DNA from: an uncultured Treponema sp.
Lineage (GTDB): Bacteria; Spirochaetota; Spirochaetia; Treponematales; Treponemataceae
DNA: 33,917 nt
Assembly (NCBI GenBank): GCA_947174385.1
Contig: CAMWIU010000008.1
Coordinates: 1 to 33,917 of the forward strand
Direction of reading: 5' to 3'
Positions 1-7,536 of the stretch are shown here, piece by piece; the first letter of the stretch is position 1; each line of letters starts with the position of its first letter. A model generated the notes under the pieces. The model worked only from the letters and a program-made list of their open reading frames with translations. It ran no database searches and had not been told where the DNA came from. A program made the translations under genes and the position numbers.

Positions 1-148
1 TTTTTTCAAGACTCGCGGAATTCGGGCCGCTTGCAGGAAAATCGATGATTTCCTGTTCGTTGAAAAAGCGTCGAAGCATTTCAGGATCTTTCACCCATTT
101 TTCAAAGCGGCTCGTTTTTGCCAAATCAATTCCAATTCCGAAAATCAT
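1..148 (-). CDS. acpS: Holo-[acyl-carrier-protein] synthase, 5' part (cut by window edge)
   Basis: Transfers 4'-phosphopantetheine from CoA to apo-ACP, activating it for fatty acid synthesis. Only the first 49 codons are in the window; the rest lies beyond position 1, so the ORF track misses it. The N-terminus reads GIGIDLAKTSRFEKW, the typical AcpS start with the conserved metal-binding Asp in G-I-D. The ATG overlaps the stop of cdaR in an ATGA arrangement (4 bases), so translation is probably coupled to cdaR and the gene belongs to the dxs-folP-cdaA-cdaR operon. No separate promoter is visible. The second metal ligand (a downstream Glu) is outside the window and cannot be checked. Confidence 0.85.
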   Translation of the reverse strand, partial: MIFGIGIDLAKTSRFEKWVKDPEMLRRFFNEQEIIDFPASGPNSASLEK

Positions 149-1116
149 CGTCTGCCACTTTCATCTAAAATCACAGGAATTTTTTCGCGCACAGAAATCG
201 GAATGTTTTCCACGGAAATTGATTCCAAATGGAATTCCTGCGGAAGCAACACGGTAACAGGAATTTCGTACTCGCCGATTTCAGAAATCGCGCCTAAATC
301 TGCGGAAAGCACGCCCGGCAAAATCTCGTATTCGTCAAGATCAAGCTGTGCGCCCATGATTGAAAAGTCGGCGAAAAAATTTCCTTCAACATCAAATTCG
401 GGATTGAGATTTTTCAATTCAATCGGAACATTGTTGAAAAACTTTGTTCCTTGGAGAAGCCCCACTTCCACTTTGACTTCAACTTCGGAAGAGCCGTCGA
501 TTCTTATAAGACGATTGCGGTTGATGATGCGCTTTCGTTCGGAAAAACTTTCGGTTTTTTCATCAATGACGATCGCTCCAACTTCGAGTGCATTCACGCT
601 TTCCACAATTGAGCGCGGTCCGAAAATCTCGATATATGGAGGAACAACAGAAATTTTTTTGACCATGTAGCCGTAAGGACTTCTGCCAATTTCGTATGGC
701 ACGACTTTCACCGAACGTGAAATATTTTTTTCGAGATGAACTTTGATTTTCTCGGGATAAACCGTAACTTCAAGAGGATCGAGATTTTCCAAATTCGAAG
801 GCAGGCTCACCAAGACCGGCGCATCGAAATTGCCTTCTTTCGTGATGTAATTCAAGTCAAGCGTGGCGCTGATTCCTTCGGCGTTCACATGCGCGATGTT
901 TTCGGCGTTCGTGCGAATAGTTACGCTCACGCTTGAAGGCAAGTGCGTCGTGCAAAGCATTTCGCCTTCCTGCAAAACATTCAACCTTACGGCGATACTC
1001 CTTCGCTCAAGAGAAGTGTGCTGGTTAAACATATATAGAACGCAGGCAGCTACAATGCAAATCGCCTTCGCCGGCCACCTGTCATTCAGCTTTTCCAAAA
1101 GCGGCTTTATTTTCAT
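145..1116 (-). CDS. cdaR: YbbR-domain protein, CdaA regulator (CdaR)
   Basis: Predicted membrane-anchored partner that modulates the diadenylate cyclase CdaA; this role is known from Firmicutes and is inferred here from synteny. The 323-aa protein has one N-terminal membrane segment at about residues 16-34 (KAICIVAACVLYMF core). The rest is extracytoplasmic and beta-rich with repeated YbbR-type units (for example VKVVPYEIGRSPYGY and VEVKVEVGLLQGTKF). The ATG has GAGG upstream and lies inside the end of cdaA (35-base overlap), which indicates coupling. Its stop overlaps the acpS start. The partner gene and membrane topology fit the family; sequence conservation in YbbR domains is low, so the exact number of domains is uncertain. 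Confidence 0.85.
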   Translation of the reverse strand: MKIKPLLEKLNDRWPAKAICIVAACVLYMFNQHTSLERRSIAVRLNVLQEGEMLCTTHLPSSVSVTIRTNAENIAHVNAEGISATLDLNYITKEGNFDAPVLVSLPSNLENLDPLEVTVYPEKIKVHLEKNISRSVKVVPYEIGRSPYGYMVKKISVVPPYIEIFGPRSIVESVNALEVGAIVIDEKTESFSERKRIINRNRLIRIDGSSEVEVKVEVGLLQGTKFFNNVPIELKNLNPEFDVEGNFFADFSIMGAQLDLDEYEILPGVLSADLGAISEIGEYEIPVTVLLPQEFHLESISVENIPISVREKIPVILDESGRR

Positions 1117-1909
1117 CCACTGTATCCTCGATTGTATATTGTTCGCTCGTTATGCCAAGCAAATAGACTAGCGTTTCCGAAAGTTCCCTCATCGACAAAT
1201 TGTAATGCAGACGCGAATTATATGAAAGGCTTATCGCGCCAGTTTCCTCCGAAACGACGAGCACAACAGCGTCCGTAGTTTCGGCAAGACCGAGCGACGC
1301 GCGGTGTCTAGTGCCGAAAGTTTTCTTTATGTCGTACTGTTCGCTCAACGGAAGAAAACATCCCGCGCTTAAAATTTTTCCGCCCTGAATTATCACCGCG
1401 CCATCATGCAGCGGCGTGTCGTGCCCGAAAATCGTCACGAGCAGGCTTGAAGAAAGATCCGCATTTATGAGCGTTCCTGTTTTTATTATGTCGTCAAGTT
1501 TTGTGTGACGCACAAAAACCACGAGCATTCCGCGTTTTTGCTTGGAAAGAATTTCCGCCGCCATCAAAATAGAATCAACGTATGAATGCTTTGAACGAGT
1601 TCCGAGCGAAAACCATTCCTTTTGTCCGAGCCGCAAAAATATTTTTCGAATTTCAGGCTGAAAGACCACTGCGAAAACCACGAGAAATCCAGGCGCGAGC
1701 GATCCGAGAATCCAAAGCAAAGTTTCCAAATGAAAAATAATCGCGGTGAGATACGCCACCACAATTATGAGTGCGCCCCGCAAAATTTGAATCGAGTTCG
1801 TGCTGATAATGATTTGATACGCCTTGTAGAGAATGAACGCCAAAATTGCCATGTCCAAAAACGGACGCACGGCATCGTAAATTGTCCAAAGTTTTTCAGC
1901 AGCAAACAT
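1082..1909 (-). CDS. cdaA: Diadenylate cyclase CdaA (c-di-AMP synthase)
   Basis: Condenses two ATP into cyclic di-AMP, the messenger that controls osmolyte transport and cell-wall homeostasis. The 275-aa protein has three predicted membrane helices within residues 17-85, then a DAC catalytic domain at about 100-260. Both hallmark motifs are present: DGA at 169-171 (LHDGAVIIQGG) and RHR at 201-203 (TRHRASLGLAE). Length and architecture match the CdaA (YbbP/DacA) class rather than DisA or CdaS. The ATG overlaps the end of folP by 14 bases and the gene's end overlaps cdaR by 35 bases, so the three are almost certainly co-transcribed. Many bacteria pair cdaA-cdaR with glmM; here the neighbours are folP and acpS instead. 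Confidence 0.95.
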   Translation of the reverse strand: MFAAEKLWTIYDAVRPFLDMAILAFILYKAYQIIISTNSIQILRGALIIVVAYLTAIIFHLETLLWILGSLAPGFLVVFAVVFQPEIRKIFLRLGQKEWFSLGTRSKHSYVDSILMAAEILSKQKRGMLVVFVRHTKLDDIIKTGTLINADLSSSLLVTIFGHDTPLHDGAVIIQGGKILSAGCFLPLSEQYDIKKTFGTRHRASLGLAETTDAVVLVVSEETGAISLSYNSRLHYNLSMRELSETLVYLLGITSEQYTIEDTVDENKAAFGKAE

Positions 1910-2750
1910 TTAAAATTTCCTTCAAAACTTTTACCGTATCGACCGCAGCGTTCACGTCGTGCACGCGCACAATCGAAACTCCGCTCAAAATCGAATAGGC
2001 GTTGGCGGCGATTGTTCCCCAAAGCCGCCCGGCGACTTTTCTTCCGCAAACTTTTTCAAAAAAACTTTTTCGCGAAAGAGCCATCAAAACCGAATATTTT
2101 CCGCCGCATAATTTCGCGGCATTCGCAATCAAGGCGGCGTTTTGCGCCGTGTCCTTGCCAAATCCGATTCCAGGATCCACGATGATTTTTTCAGCGGCGA
2201 TTCCATTTTGCAAGGCGAACTGCGCGCGCTGCGCCAAATATTCGTCCACTTGCGAAAAAATATTTTCCTCGCCGCATTCATTCATTATAGCAGAATTCCG
2301 CCCCGGTTTGCAACTGTTTTTTTTCATCGCGTTGTGCATAAGGATCACGGGAATTTTTTCGCGCGCCGCAAATTTCGCCAAGCGCGGATCGTCCTCCAAT
2401 GCCGAAACGTCGTTCAAAATGTCCGCGCCGGCATCGAACGCCGCGCTCATCACATCGTATTTCCGCGTGTCGATCGAAATCGGAACGTCGGAAAATTTCC
2501 TGATTTTTTTTACGAGCGGAATCACGCGGCGCAGTTCTTCCTCCGCGTCAATGTATTCGCTTCCCGGGCGCGTGGATTCTCCGCCGATGTCAAGGATGTC
2601 CGCGCCCTGCTCGACAAGGCGTTTTGCAAGGCGCGTGCCGCCGCGACTTTTTTCCCAAAACGAATCTCCGTTCGCGTTCACGATTCCCATCACGAACGCG
2701 GGATTTTCGGTCGAGAGGATTTTGTCTTTCAAAAAAATCGGCCTTGCCAA
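1896..2750 (-). CDS. folP: Dihydropteroate synthase
   Basis: Joins p-aminobenzoate to dihydropterin pyrophosphate in folate synthesis (the sulfonamide target). The TIM-barrel signatures are visible: MGIVNANGDSF near residue 21, DIGGESTRPG near 55, the SIDTRK strand, and DPGIGFGKD for substrate binding. The start is a TTG codon, chosen because GGAG stands five bases upstream and no in-frame ATG precedes the conserved N-terminus. The 284-aa length is normal. It begins 12 bases after the dxs stop and its last 14 bases overlap cdaA, so it sits in the middle of the dxs-acpS operon. No other folate gene is in the window. Confidence 0.95.
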   Translation of the reverse strand: MARPIFLKDKILSTENPAFVMGIVNANGDSFWEKSRGGTRLAKRLVEQGADILDIGGESTRPGSEYIDAEEELRRVIPLVKKIRKFSDVPISIDTRKYDVMSAAFDAGADILNDVSALEDDPRLAKFAAREKIPVILMHNAMKKNSCKPGRNSAIMNECGEENIFSQVDEYLAQRAQFALQNGIAAEKIIVDPGIGFGKDTAQNAALIANAAKLCGGKYSVLMALSRKSFFEKVCGRKVAGRLWGTIAANAYSILSGVSIVRVHDVNAAVDTVKVLKEILNVCC

Positions 2751-2762
2751 ATTTTCTCCAAA

Positions 2763-4748
2763 TTAAATTTCTTCGCCACGGAAATTGAGCTGATTCAAAA
2801 TTCCCAAGACTTCTTTTTGAATGTCGTTCGGCGAGAGGAACGCGGCTTCGAGAATTTCTTCCCTCGAGCCTTGCGCGGGAAATTTTTTCGCGAAAGCCAA
2901 AACGCCCGTAGAAAAATATTTTCGCTTGAAAAGAGCGGCTTCCAATTCTTCCCCCACCCCGCCCGATTTCACGCCGTCCTCCACAATCACAACCGCGTCA
3001 TAGCGAGCGCAAGTCTCGCAGAAAAAATCTTTGTCGAGCGGAGAGACGAAGCGCAGATTGTAGATGTCCACGTAAACGCCTTGCAGCAAAAGCGAGCGCG
3101 ACGCGACGACGCATTCGGAAAACATCGAGCCAAGCGTTACAAGCAGAACGCGCCGGAATTTTTTTCCGTCATCCTCCCAAGAAGCATCTTCAATCCGGCC
3201 GCTTTCCAAATTGAATCTCACAGCCAAACTCGGCGCGAAGCGTTCCGCGCGAACAAGCGTTCCCCTCCCCGATTGCAGCGGAGCGAGGAATTCTTCCATT
3301 TCCGAAGGCGAAGTTTTTTTCGGATAGCGAATCACGCAAGGCGCGTCCAAAGCCAAAGCGTATTCCAGCATCAGTTCCAATTCCGCGCCGCTCGCAGGTG
3401 CAAGAAAATTTATGGCGGGAATATTTTTTATCAGCGCGATGTCAAAAATTCCTTGGTGAGTTTCGCCGTCGTTCGGAACCGCGCCGCTTCTGTCCAAAAC
3501 CAAAATCGCGTGCAAAGAAGGAAGCGCGATGTCGTGGATGATTTGGTCGATCGAACGCTGGATGAAAGTTGAATAAATGCAGACGACTGGAATCATTCCG
3601 CCCTTCGAAAGTCCCGCCGCGAAAGTCACGGCATGCTCTTCCGCGATTCCCACATCGAAAAACCTTTCGGGAAATTTCCGCTCAAACGCCGCAAGCCCCG
3701 TGCCTTTGGACATCGCAGCCGTAATCGCGACAATCTTTTTGTTCGACTCGGCAAGGCGCACGATGGACTTTGAAAAACATTCGGTGAAACTTCTTCCGTA
3801 GAATTTTTCCGCAGAACCGTCGCTGATATTGAAAGGCCCGATTCCATGGAACATTTCGGGATTGTCCTCGGCGGGCGAATAGCCCTTTCCTTTTTTCGTC
3901 ACGACATGGACAATCACGGGATTTTTCAATTTTTTCACGCGCGTGAAAATTTTTTCCATTTCGCGAATGTCGTGCCCGTTGAGCGGACCGACATATTCAA
4001 ATCCCAAATCCACGAACAAATTGTTCGTAAGGAAAAAGCCTTTGATTCCGCGCTTGAGGCGAAAAATCACTTTTTGCAAAAAGCGGCTGAGCGGCAAATG
4101 CTCGACAATCTTGTCGATGCCGCGCCGAATCGACTGGTACTGAATCGACATCGTGAGGCGGCTCAAATATCGCGAAAGAGAGCCTTCGCTCGGCGAAATC
4201 GACATTCCGTTGTCGTTCAAAACGATTATGAGATTCGACGGAATCGTTCCGAGACGAGAAGCGATTTTTTTTCCGGCGTTGAGCAAGCCTTCGTAGGCAA
4301 GCCCGCCAGTGAGCGCGCCGTCTCCGATGACGGCGATGACTTTTCCAGGAACGCCTTGAATTTCGCGCGCCTTCAAAAGCCCGAGGCTTTGCGAAATCGA
4401 AGTGGAAGCGTGCCCGTTGTCAAAAAAATCGTGCTCGCTTTCGCGCCCTTTCGTAAAGCCGGAAATTCCCCCGCCCAGCCGAATCGAAGCGAAATCCCCG
4501 TAGCGGCCGGTGAGCAATTTGTGGGCGTAGCATTGATGGCTCACGTCCCAAACAATCGCGTCGCTCGGCGAAGAAAAACTCCTGTGAAGCGCGAGAGTGA
4601 GTTCCACCACGCCGAGATTGCTCGCCAAATGTCCGCCATTGTGCGCGACGGTATCTATTATGTGCCGCCGGATTTCCTCCGACAACGCGCGAAGTTCTTT
4701 TTGGGAAAGATTTTTTATCTGTTCAGGCGAATTGATTTCAGCAAGCAA
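2763..4748 (-). CDS. dxs: 1-deoxy-D-xylulose-5-phosphate synthase
   Basis: Thiamine-diphosphate enzyme that condenses pyruvate and glyceraldehyde-3-phosphate, the first step of the MEP isoprenoid pathway. The 661-aa protein shows the N-terminal WDVSHQCYAHKLLTGR block, the ThDP motif GDGALTGG...VLNDN, the catalytic-Glu region VGIAEEHAVTFAAG, and the C-terminal transketolase domain. The start is TTG, preceded by AGGG at eight bases; an in-frame TGA a few codons upstream leaves no other credible start. The N-terminal LAEINSPEQIKNLS agrees with other Dxs proteins. It follows the bS22 terminator without an evident promoter of its own, so it may rely on read-through. It heads the folP-cdaA-cdaR-acpS run. 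Confidence 0.96.
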   Translation of the reverse strand: MLAEINSPEQIKNLSQKELRALSEEIRRHIIDTVAHNGGHLASNLGVVELTLALHRSFSSPSDAIVWDVSHQCYAHKLLTGRYGDFASIRLGGGISGFTKGRESEHDFFDNGHASTSISQSLGLLKAREIQGVPGKVIAVIGDGALTGGLAYEGLLNAGKKIASRLGTIPSNLIIVLNDNGMSISPSEGSLSRYLSRLTMSIQYQSIRRGIDKIVEHLPLSRFLQKVIFRLKRGIKGFFLTNNLFVDLGFEYVGPLNGHDIREMEKIFTRVKKLKNPVIVHVVTKKGKGYSPAEDNPEMFHGIGPFNISDGSAEKFYGRSFTECFSKSIVRLAESNKKIVAITAAMSKGTGLAAFERKFPERFFDVGIAEEHAVTFAAGLSKGGMIPVVCIYSTFIQRSIDQIIHDIALPSLHAILVLDRSGAVPNDGETHQGIFDIALIKNIPAINFLAPASGAELELMLEYALALDAPCVIRYPKKTSPSEMEEFLAPLQSGRGTLVRAERFAPSLAVRFNLESGRIEDASWEDDGKKFRRVLLVTLGSMFSECVVASRSLLLQGVYVDIYNLRFVSPLDKDFFCETCARYDAVVIVEDGVKSGGVGEELEAALFKRKYFSTGVLAFAKKFPAQGSREEILEAAFLSPNDIQKEVLGILNQLNFRGEEI

Positions 4749-4771
4749 GATGGCAGCCCTTAATTCAAATC

Positions 4772-4817
4772 AAAAAAAGACCGCTCACAGAGCCAACGCA
4801 TGGCATCATAAGCGGCC
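4772..4817 (-). terminator. Intrinsic terminator after the bS22-like gene
   Basis: On the minus strand, GGCCGCT pairs with AGCGGTC (one G-U pair), with a further GCCA/TGGC stem inside, followed directly by seven T. It lies 11 bases after the bS22 stop and ahead of dxs. No promoter is seen between it and dxs, so termination is probably partial. Confidence 0.75.
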
Positions 4818-4828
4818 TTTGGCACAGA

Positions 4829-4918
4829 CTACTTGCTCTTATGCCGATTTCTTCTAAGCATCTTCTTACGCTTATGTGTGGCCATCTTCTGACGCTTTCT
4901 TTTTTTACCGCAAGGCAT
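4829..4918 (-). CDS. bS22-like (AURKAIP1/COX24-domain) ribosomal small-subunit peptide, 29 aa
   Basis: A 29-residue, extremely basic peptide beginning MPCGKKRKRQKMATHKRKK. It is too short for the ORF track. The pattern of K/R runs with a THKRKKMLRRNRHK core matches the AURKAIP1/COX24 domain family, whose bacterial members (bS22 in mycobacteria) and mitochondrial mS38 bind the decoding region of the small ribosomal subunit. The start is well supported: GAGGAG stands five bases upstream of ATG, a near-perfect -35/-10 pair lies further upstream, and a terminator follows. Function is inferred from family resemblance. It is transcribed as a short stand-alone unit ahead of dxs. Confidence 0.88.
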   Translation of the reverse strand: MPCGKKRKRQKMATHKRKKMLRRNRHKSK

Positions 4919-4955
4919 TTAGAACTCCTCTAAAAATAGTATCGATACTCTTTTT

Positions 4956-4984
4956 ATTATATAATTTTTGCGCAATTTGGTCAA
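4956..4984 (-). promoter_or_regulatory. Promoter of the bS22-like gene
   Basis: Minus-strand TTGACC, 17-bp spacer, TATAAT. The start site would fall about 30 bases before the ATG, leaving room for the GAGGAG site. The -35 box overlaps the first copy of the TCAAGTG repeat described at 4981-5170. Confidence 0.85.
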
Positions 4985-5170
4985 GTGTTTTACACTTTCT
5001 CTGCAAGGAAATTTATTTCAATTGCCGCTCGCGCGGCGGGCGGGTCAAGTGCTTTAAAAAAATTTGAGTTTTCTGCACTTGTTGCGCAAGTGGAAATTAT
5101 TTTACTCTGTGCTCGCGCACATTGGCATCAAGTGCTTTACACTTGTTCTGTAAGGAAATTTATTTCAATC
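4981..5170. repeat. Degenerate repeats with CAAGTG/CACTTG hairpins in the 4919-5290 gap
   Basis: Two 43-bp copies (4981-5023 and 5128-5170) differ at about five positions. Each starts TCAAGTG and ends AAGGAAATTTATTTCAAT. A third, partial copy of TCAAGTGCTTTA starts at 5045. Copy two contains a perfect hairpin CAAGTG-CTTTA-CACTTG (5129-5145), and another inverted pair CACTTG-TTGCG-CAAGTG sits near 5076-5092. No protein-coding potential is seen in 4985-5290. The gap between the bS22 promoter and the lytic transglycosylase holds only these elements and the repeat at 5183. Nature unknown; probably small intergenic palindromic elements. Confidence 0.7.
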
Positions 5171-5182
5171 GTTCCAGTTTAT

Positions 5183-5206
5183 TTTTTTGAAGCCCTTTAC
5201 GGAAGC
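5183..5206. repeat. Dispersed 24-bp intergenic repeat, copy 1
   Basis: Six T followed by GAAGCCCTTTACGGAAGC, identical to 7427-7450. Both copies lie downstream of a minus-strand gene (here the lytic transglycosylase, there murD). Beyond the 24 bases the copies diverge. Confidence 0.75.
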
Positions 5207-5290
5207 GAAACGGTGCAGAAGCTATTTCCAAAGGAAGTGAAGCTTTCTGTTCCTCTTTTGTAACACGCCGCGTTTTTCAAAAAATCTGAA

Positions 5291-6112
5291 TCATCTTGCC
5301 ATCACAGGAAGCACCTGCTGTTCGTTTTGAATATAGTGGCTCAAAACCTCTTCGGCAAAGCGCGATTCCAAATTGGCGCGGTAACTTGCGATGCGTCCCA
5401 CATAACGCAGCGTTGAAGCCGGAGTCCTGTCGTTGCGGACGCGACTTATGCCCGCGTTGTACATCGCAATTGCCGTGGTTTCGTTGTCCGCAACGCTCAG
5501 GCAATATCTCAAATGCGACATTCCGAATTTCGCGCTAGTTTCGGGATTATAAAAATCTTCGTTCCCAAGGTGCGGAAAACTCCTGTCGTTCAACTGGAAA
5601 AGTCCGCGGTCAATAGAGCCGTTCACATTGGTATTGCGAGCCGCGCGATTGAATCGGCTTTCGGCATAACAAAGCGCGAAGGCAAGCGAAAGCGGAATGT
5701 CCTCGCGATTTGCGGCATCCAAAATCGCCATTGTAACATCGCGGTTTCCCGTCACGCGCAAATAGAACCATTCCACCGCCACTCGCGTGAGCGGATTCCG
5801 ATAAAGTTCAAGTCCTTTGTCAGCGGAAGGCTCTTTTCCGTCATCGCTTTCGATTTTAATCGTGTTGAAAGAATCTTTTTCGGCAAGCCATGAAACATTT
5901 TGCGCGTGCGAGCCAGCTTCTTCCTTGAGCGGAGTATCCTCCAAAATCTGCGGAATTTCCGCCGTTTCAATCAAAGCGACTTCTTCCTGCTGGGCATTTT
6001 GACGCGGCATGAAAAGCACAACCGCCAACGCAGCGATTGCGAACGCCGCGCAAATGCACGACGCGGCTATAATCGTCTTGTAAAAATTCGACTGTTCTCT
6101 TACGTTTGCCAT
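5291..6112 (-). CDS. Membrane-anchored lytic murein transglycosylase (SLT domain)
   Basis: Cleaves the beta-1,4 MurNAc-GlcNAc bond of peptidoglycan non-hydrolytically. From the chosen start (MANVREQSNF) the protein is 273 aa, with one N-terminal membrane helix at about 12-35, an acidic linker to about 100, and an SLT/lysozyme-like domain. The catalytic Glu is in CYAESRF (E151), followed by GLFQLN (170-175) and AMYNAG (216-221), all standard SLT motifs. The ORF-track start is 23 codons further upstream, but that extension is low-complexity and would put a second hydrophobic stretch before the anchor. The downstream ATG also sits six bases after a -10-like box. No Shine-Dalgarno is visible at either start. 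Probably a single-gene unit; role in wall remodelling inferred. Confidence 0.9.
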   Translation of the reverse strand: MANVREQSNFYKTIIAASCICAAFAIAALAVVLFMPRQNAQQEEVALIETAEIPQILEDTPLKEEAGSHAQNVSWLAEKDSFNTIKIESDDGKEPSADKGLELYRNPLTRVAVEWFYLRVTGNRDVTMAILDAANREDIPLSLAFALCYAESRFNRAARNTNVNGSIDRGLFQLNDRSFPHLGNEDFYNPETSAKFGMSHLRYCLSVADNETTAIAMYNAGISRVRNDRTPASTLRYVGRIASYRANLESRFAEEVLSHYIQNEQQVLPVMAR

Positions 6113-6118
6113 ACTTAA

Positions 6119-6147
6119 ATAATTGCAAATTTTTGAAAAAAAGGCAA
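6119..6147 (-). promoter_or_regulatory. Putative leaderless promoter of the lytic transglycosylase gene
   Basis: Minus-strand TTGCCT, 17-bp spacer, AATTAT, then six bases to the ATG at 6112. Each hexamer matches consensus at four of six positions, so the call rests partly on the same geometry seen at ptsN, murE and the activase gene. Confidence 0.5.
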
Positions 6148-6350
6148 GAGTTTTTTTGAATAAAATGCGAAAATTCGGCATTTTTCGCGAAATTTATCGA
6201 TATTTTTACATTTTCAAATGTTTTCCGCATCCATCGCGTTAAATTAAAAAATACCGCAAACAATGAAATTTTCCGCATTTATGCGAATATTTTGCAAACA
6301 ACGCAGTTTTGTTGAAAAATTCGCACCGAATATTTTTCCAAATTCCGCAA

Positions 6351-6800
6351 TCATTTTTCGCGGAAAAAAAGATATTTCGGATGCTTTTCCGCCAATTCCT
6401 GCATGAAATTTTCCACCAATTCATCCGCGCGCTCAAGGCTGGAAAACGCGCGAGGAATTTCAAATCCCACGATATTTTCGCAGTCCTTAATGCGCCGCGC
6501 GCAATGCTTGAACGCCGCCGTCATTTCAAGCGCATCGTCTATCGAAGAAAGCGCGTTTTTCGAAAAAGGCGAAATCACGAAATTCGCAAGCAAAGCCTCC
6601 GCCGACTTCAAATTTTCGCGCAAAGACGCGAGAAAGGATTCGTTGTATTTTTCCGCGCCAAACGCAACGTCCGAAAAAGCCACGATCAGCCGATATTTTC
6701 CGCCTTTTTCAATTTTTTGCGAAAATTCCGCCCTCGCGCCGTCCACACAAGCAGCCGCAATTTCAGTGAAATTTTCGTTTTGCAAAGAAATGATTTCCAT
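6351..6800 (-). CDS. Uncharacterised 149-aa protein
   Basis: Not recognised. The start at MEIISLQNENFTE is chosen over the TTG 11 codons upstream because AGAGGA lies about nine bases before this ATG. The 149 residues are soluble-looking with no signal or membrane segment and appear mixed alpha/beta. The N-terminal third holds a hydrophobic strand (YRLIVAFSDVAFG) and the rest is mostly helical and charged (LRENLKSAEALLANF, ADELVENFMQELAEK). It follows ptsN on the same strand after about 120 bases, so it may share that transcript. Codon use resembles the neighbours. No function proposed. Confidence 0.75.
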   Translation of the reverse strand: MEIISLQNENFTEIAAACVDGARAEFSQKIEKGGKYRLIVAFSDVAFGAEKYNESFLASLRENLKSAEALLANFVISPFSKNALSSIDDALEMTAAFKHCARRIKDCENIVGFEIPRAFSSLERADELVENFMQELAEKHPKYLFFREK

Positions 6801-6868
6801 ATTTTCAATTCCTCTTAATTTCTCAATTTGCAAATTCGCTTTTAAAACACAGACAGCCTCTGCCCAAA

Positions 6869-6896
6869 GCCTTTTTGCAAAACTTTTGGCAAAGGC
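6869..6896 (-). terminator. Hairpin downstream of ptsN, possible weak terminator
   Basis: Inverted repeat GCCTTTTTGC / GCAAAGGC with a small bulge, between ptsN and the 149-aa gene. In the minus direction it is followed by only three T, so termination is uncertain. Confidence 0.3.
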
Positions 6897-6919
6897 GCAT
6901 CAAGGAAAATATTTTTTTT

Positions 6920-7366
6920 CTATTCCGTGAGAATTTTTATAACCTCAGCCTTGTCCTGCGTTTCAAGAATTTGCTGTCGCTTGTCCGCGCTCTTGAACAA
7001 AAGGCTCACTTCCGCCAAAAATTGCAAATGCGGCCCGGTTTTGTTCACGGGAGAAAGCGTCATGATAAAAATACGGCACGGCTCTTGATCCAGCGAATCA
7101 AAATCCACAGGATTGTCGGAAATGCCAATGCACGCCACGAGATCGGAAACAGTGTCCGTCTTGCCATGCGGAATCGCGATGCCGTGCTTCATTCCCGTGG
7201 ACATTTTGCGCTCGCGTTCAAGCACACATTCCCGGGCGGACGCTTTGTCCGTAACTTTGCCCGAAGCCTCCAAAATGTTGAGCATCTCGTCAATAATTTC
7301 TTCTTTTGTCGTTCCCTTCAAGTGAAGGTTTACCGTGTCAGGTGTAAGTACAGTCTTGAAATCCAT
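6920..7366 (-). CDS. ptsN: PTS IIA-type protein, nitrogen-PTS (PtsN) family
   Basis: EIIA phosphocarrier domain of the fructose/mannitol family. Stand-alone versions act as regulators in the nitrogen PTS rather than in sugar uptake. The 148-aa length equals one EIIA domain. The phosphorylatable His is in AIPHGKTD (H67), with the supporting His at 61 (MKHGIAIPH), the normal PtsN pattern. No EIIB or EIIC domain and no transporter gene is nearby, which favours a regulatory role. The ATG lacks a Shine-Dalgarno but sits seven bases after a -10 box, so the mRNA is probably leaderless. An alternative is a solitary IIA for a fructose-type PTS encoded elsewhere. Confidence 0.88.
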   Translation of the reverse strand: MDFKTVLTPDTVNLHLKGTTKEEIIDEMLNILEASGKVTDKASARECVLERERKMSTGMKHGIAIPHGKTDTVSDLVACIGISDNPVDFDSLDQEPCRIFIMTLSPVNKTGPHLQFLAEVSLLFKSADKRQQILETQDKAEVIKILTE

Positions 7367-7373
7367 AATCTAT

Positions 7374-7402
7374 AGTGTAAAATCAGTTTGATGAAAAGTC
7401 AA
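7374..7402 (-). promoter_or_regulatory. Leaderless promoter of ptsN
   Basis: Minus-strand TTGACT, 17-bp spacer, TACACT, then seven bases to the ATG. A start site at the usual distance falls at or next to the A of the start codon. Confidence 0.75.
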
Positions 7403-7426
7403 GTAAAAAATGTAACAATTTTTGAA

Positions 7427-7450
7427 TTTTTTGAAGCCCTTTACGGAAGC
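7427..7450. repeat. Dispersed 24-bp intergenic repeat, copy 2
   Basis: Identical to 5183-5206 (six T plus GAAGCCCTTTACGGAAGC). It lies between the ptsN promoter and the strong hairpin at 7480-7508. Confidence 0.75.
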
Positions 7451-7479
7451 AAATATTTTTGTTCCGCATCGCAAATCAA

Positions 7480-7508
7480 CAACCCCCGACGCTTTGCGTC
7501 GGGGGTTG
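7480..7508 (-). terminator. Strong hairpin after murD, probable terminator
   Basis: Perfect 13-bp stem CAACCCCCGACGC / GCGTCGGGGGTTG with a three-base loop, 28 bases past the murD stop. In the minus direction it is followed by TTGTTGATTT, a broken T-tract, so it may terminate, insulate ptsN, or protect the 3' end of the mur mRNA. Confidence 0.6.
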
Positions 7509-7536
7509 AAGTCTTCAACACAAATCAAAATTTCGC

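Noticed and set aside
2142-3572. 476-aa plus-strand ORF opposite dxs and folP
   Set aside because: It is antisense to two clear enzymes, has low-complexity basic/Phe-rich composition and no RBS; long antisense ORFs are common in this codon bias.
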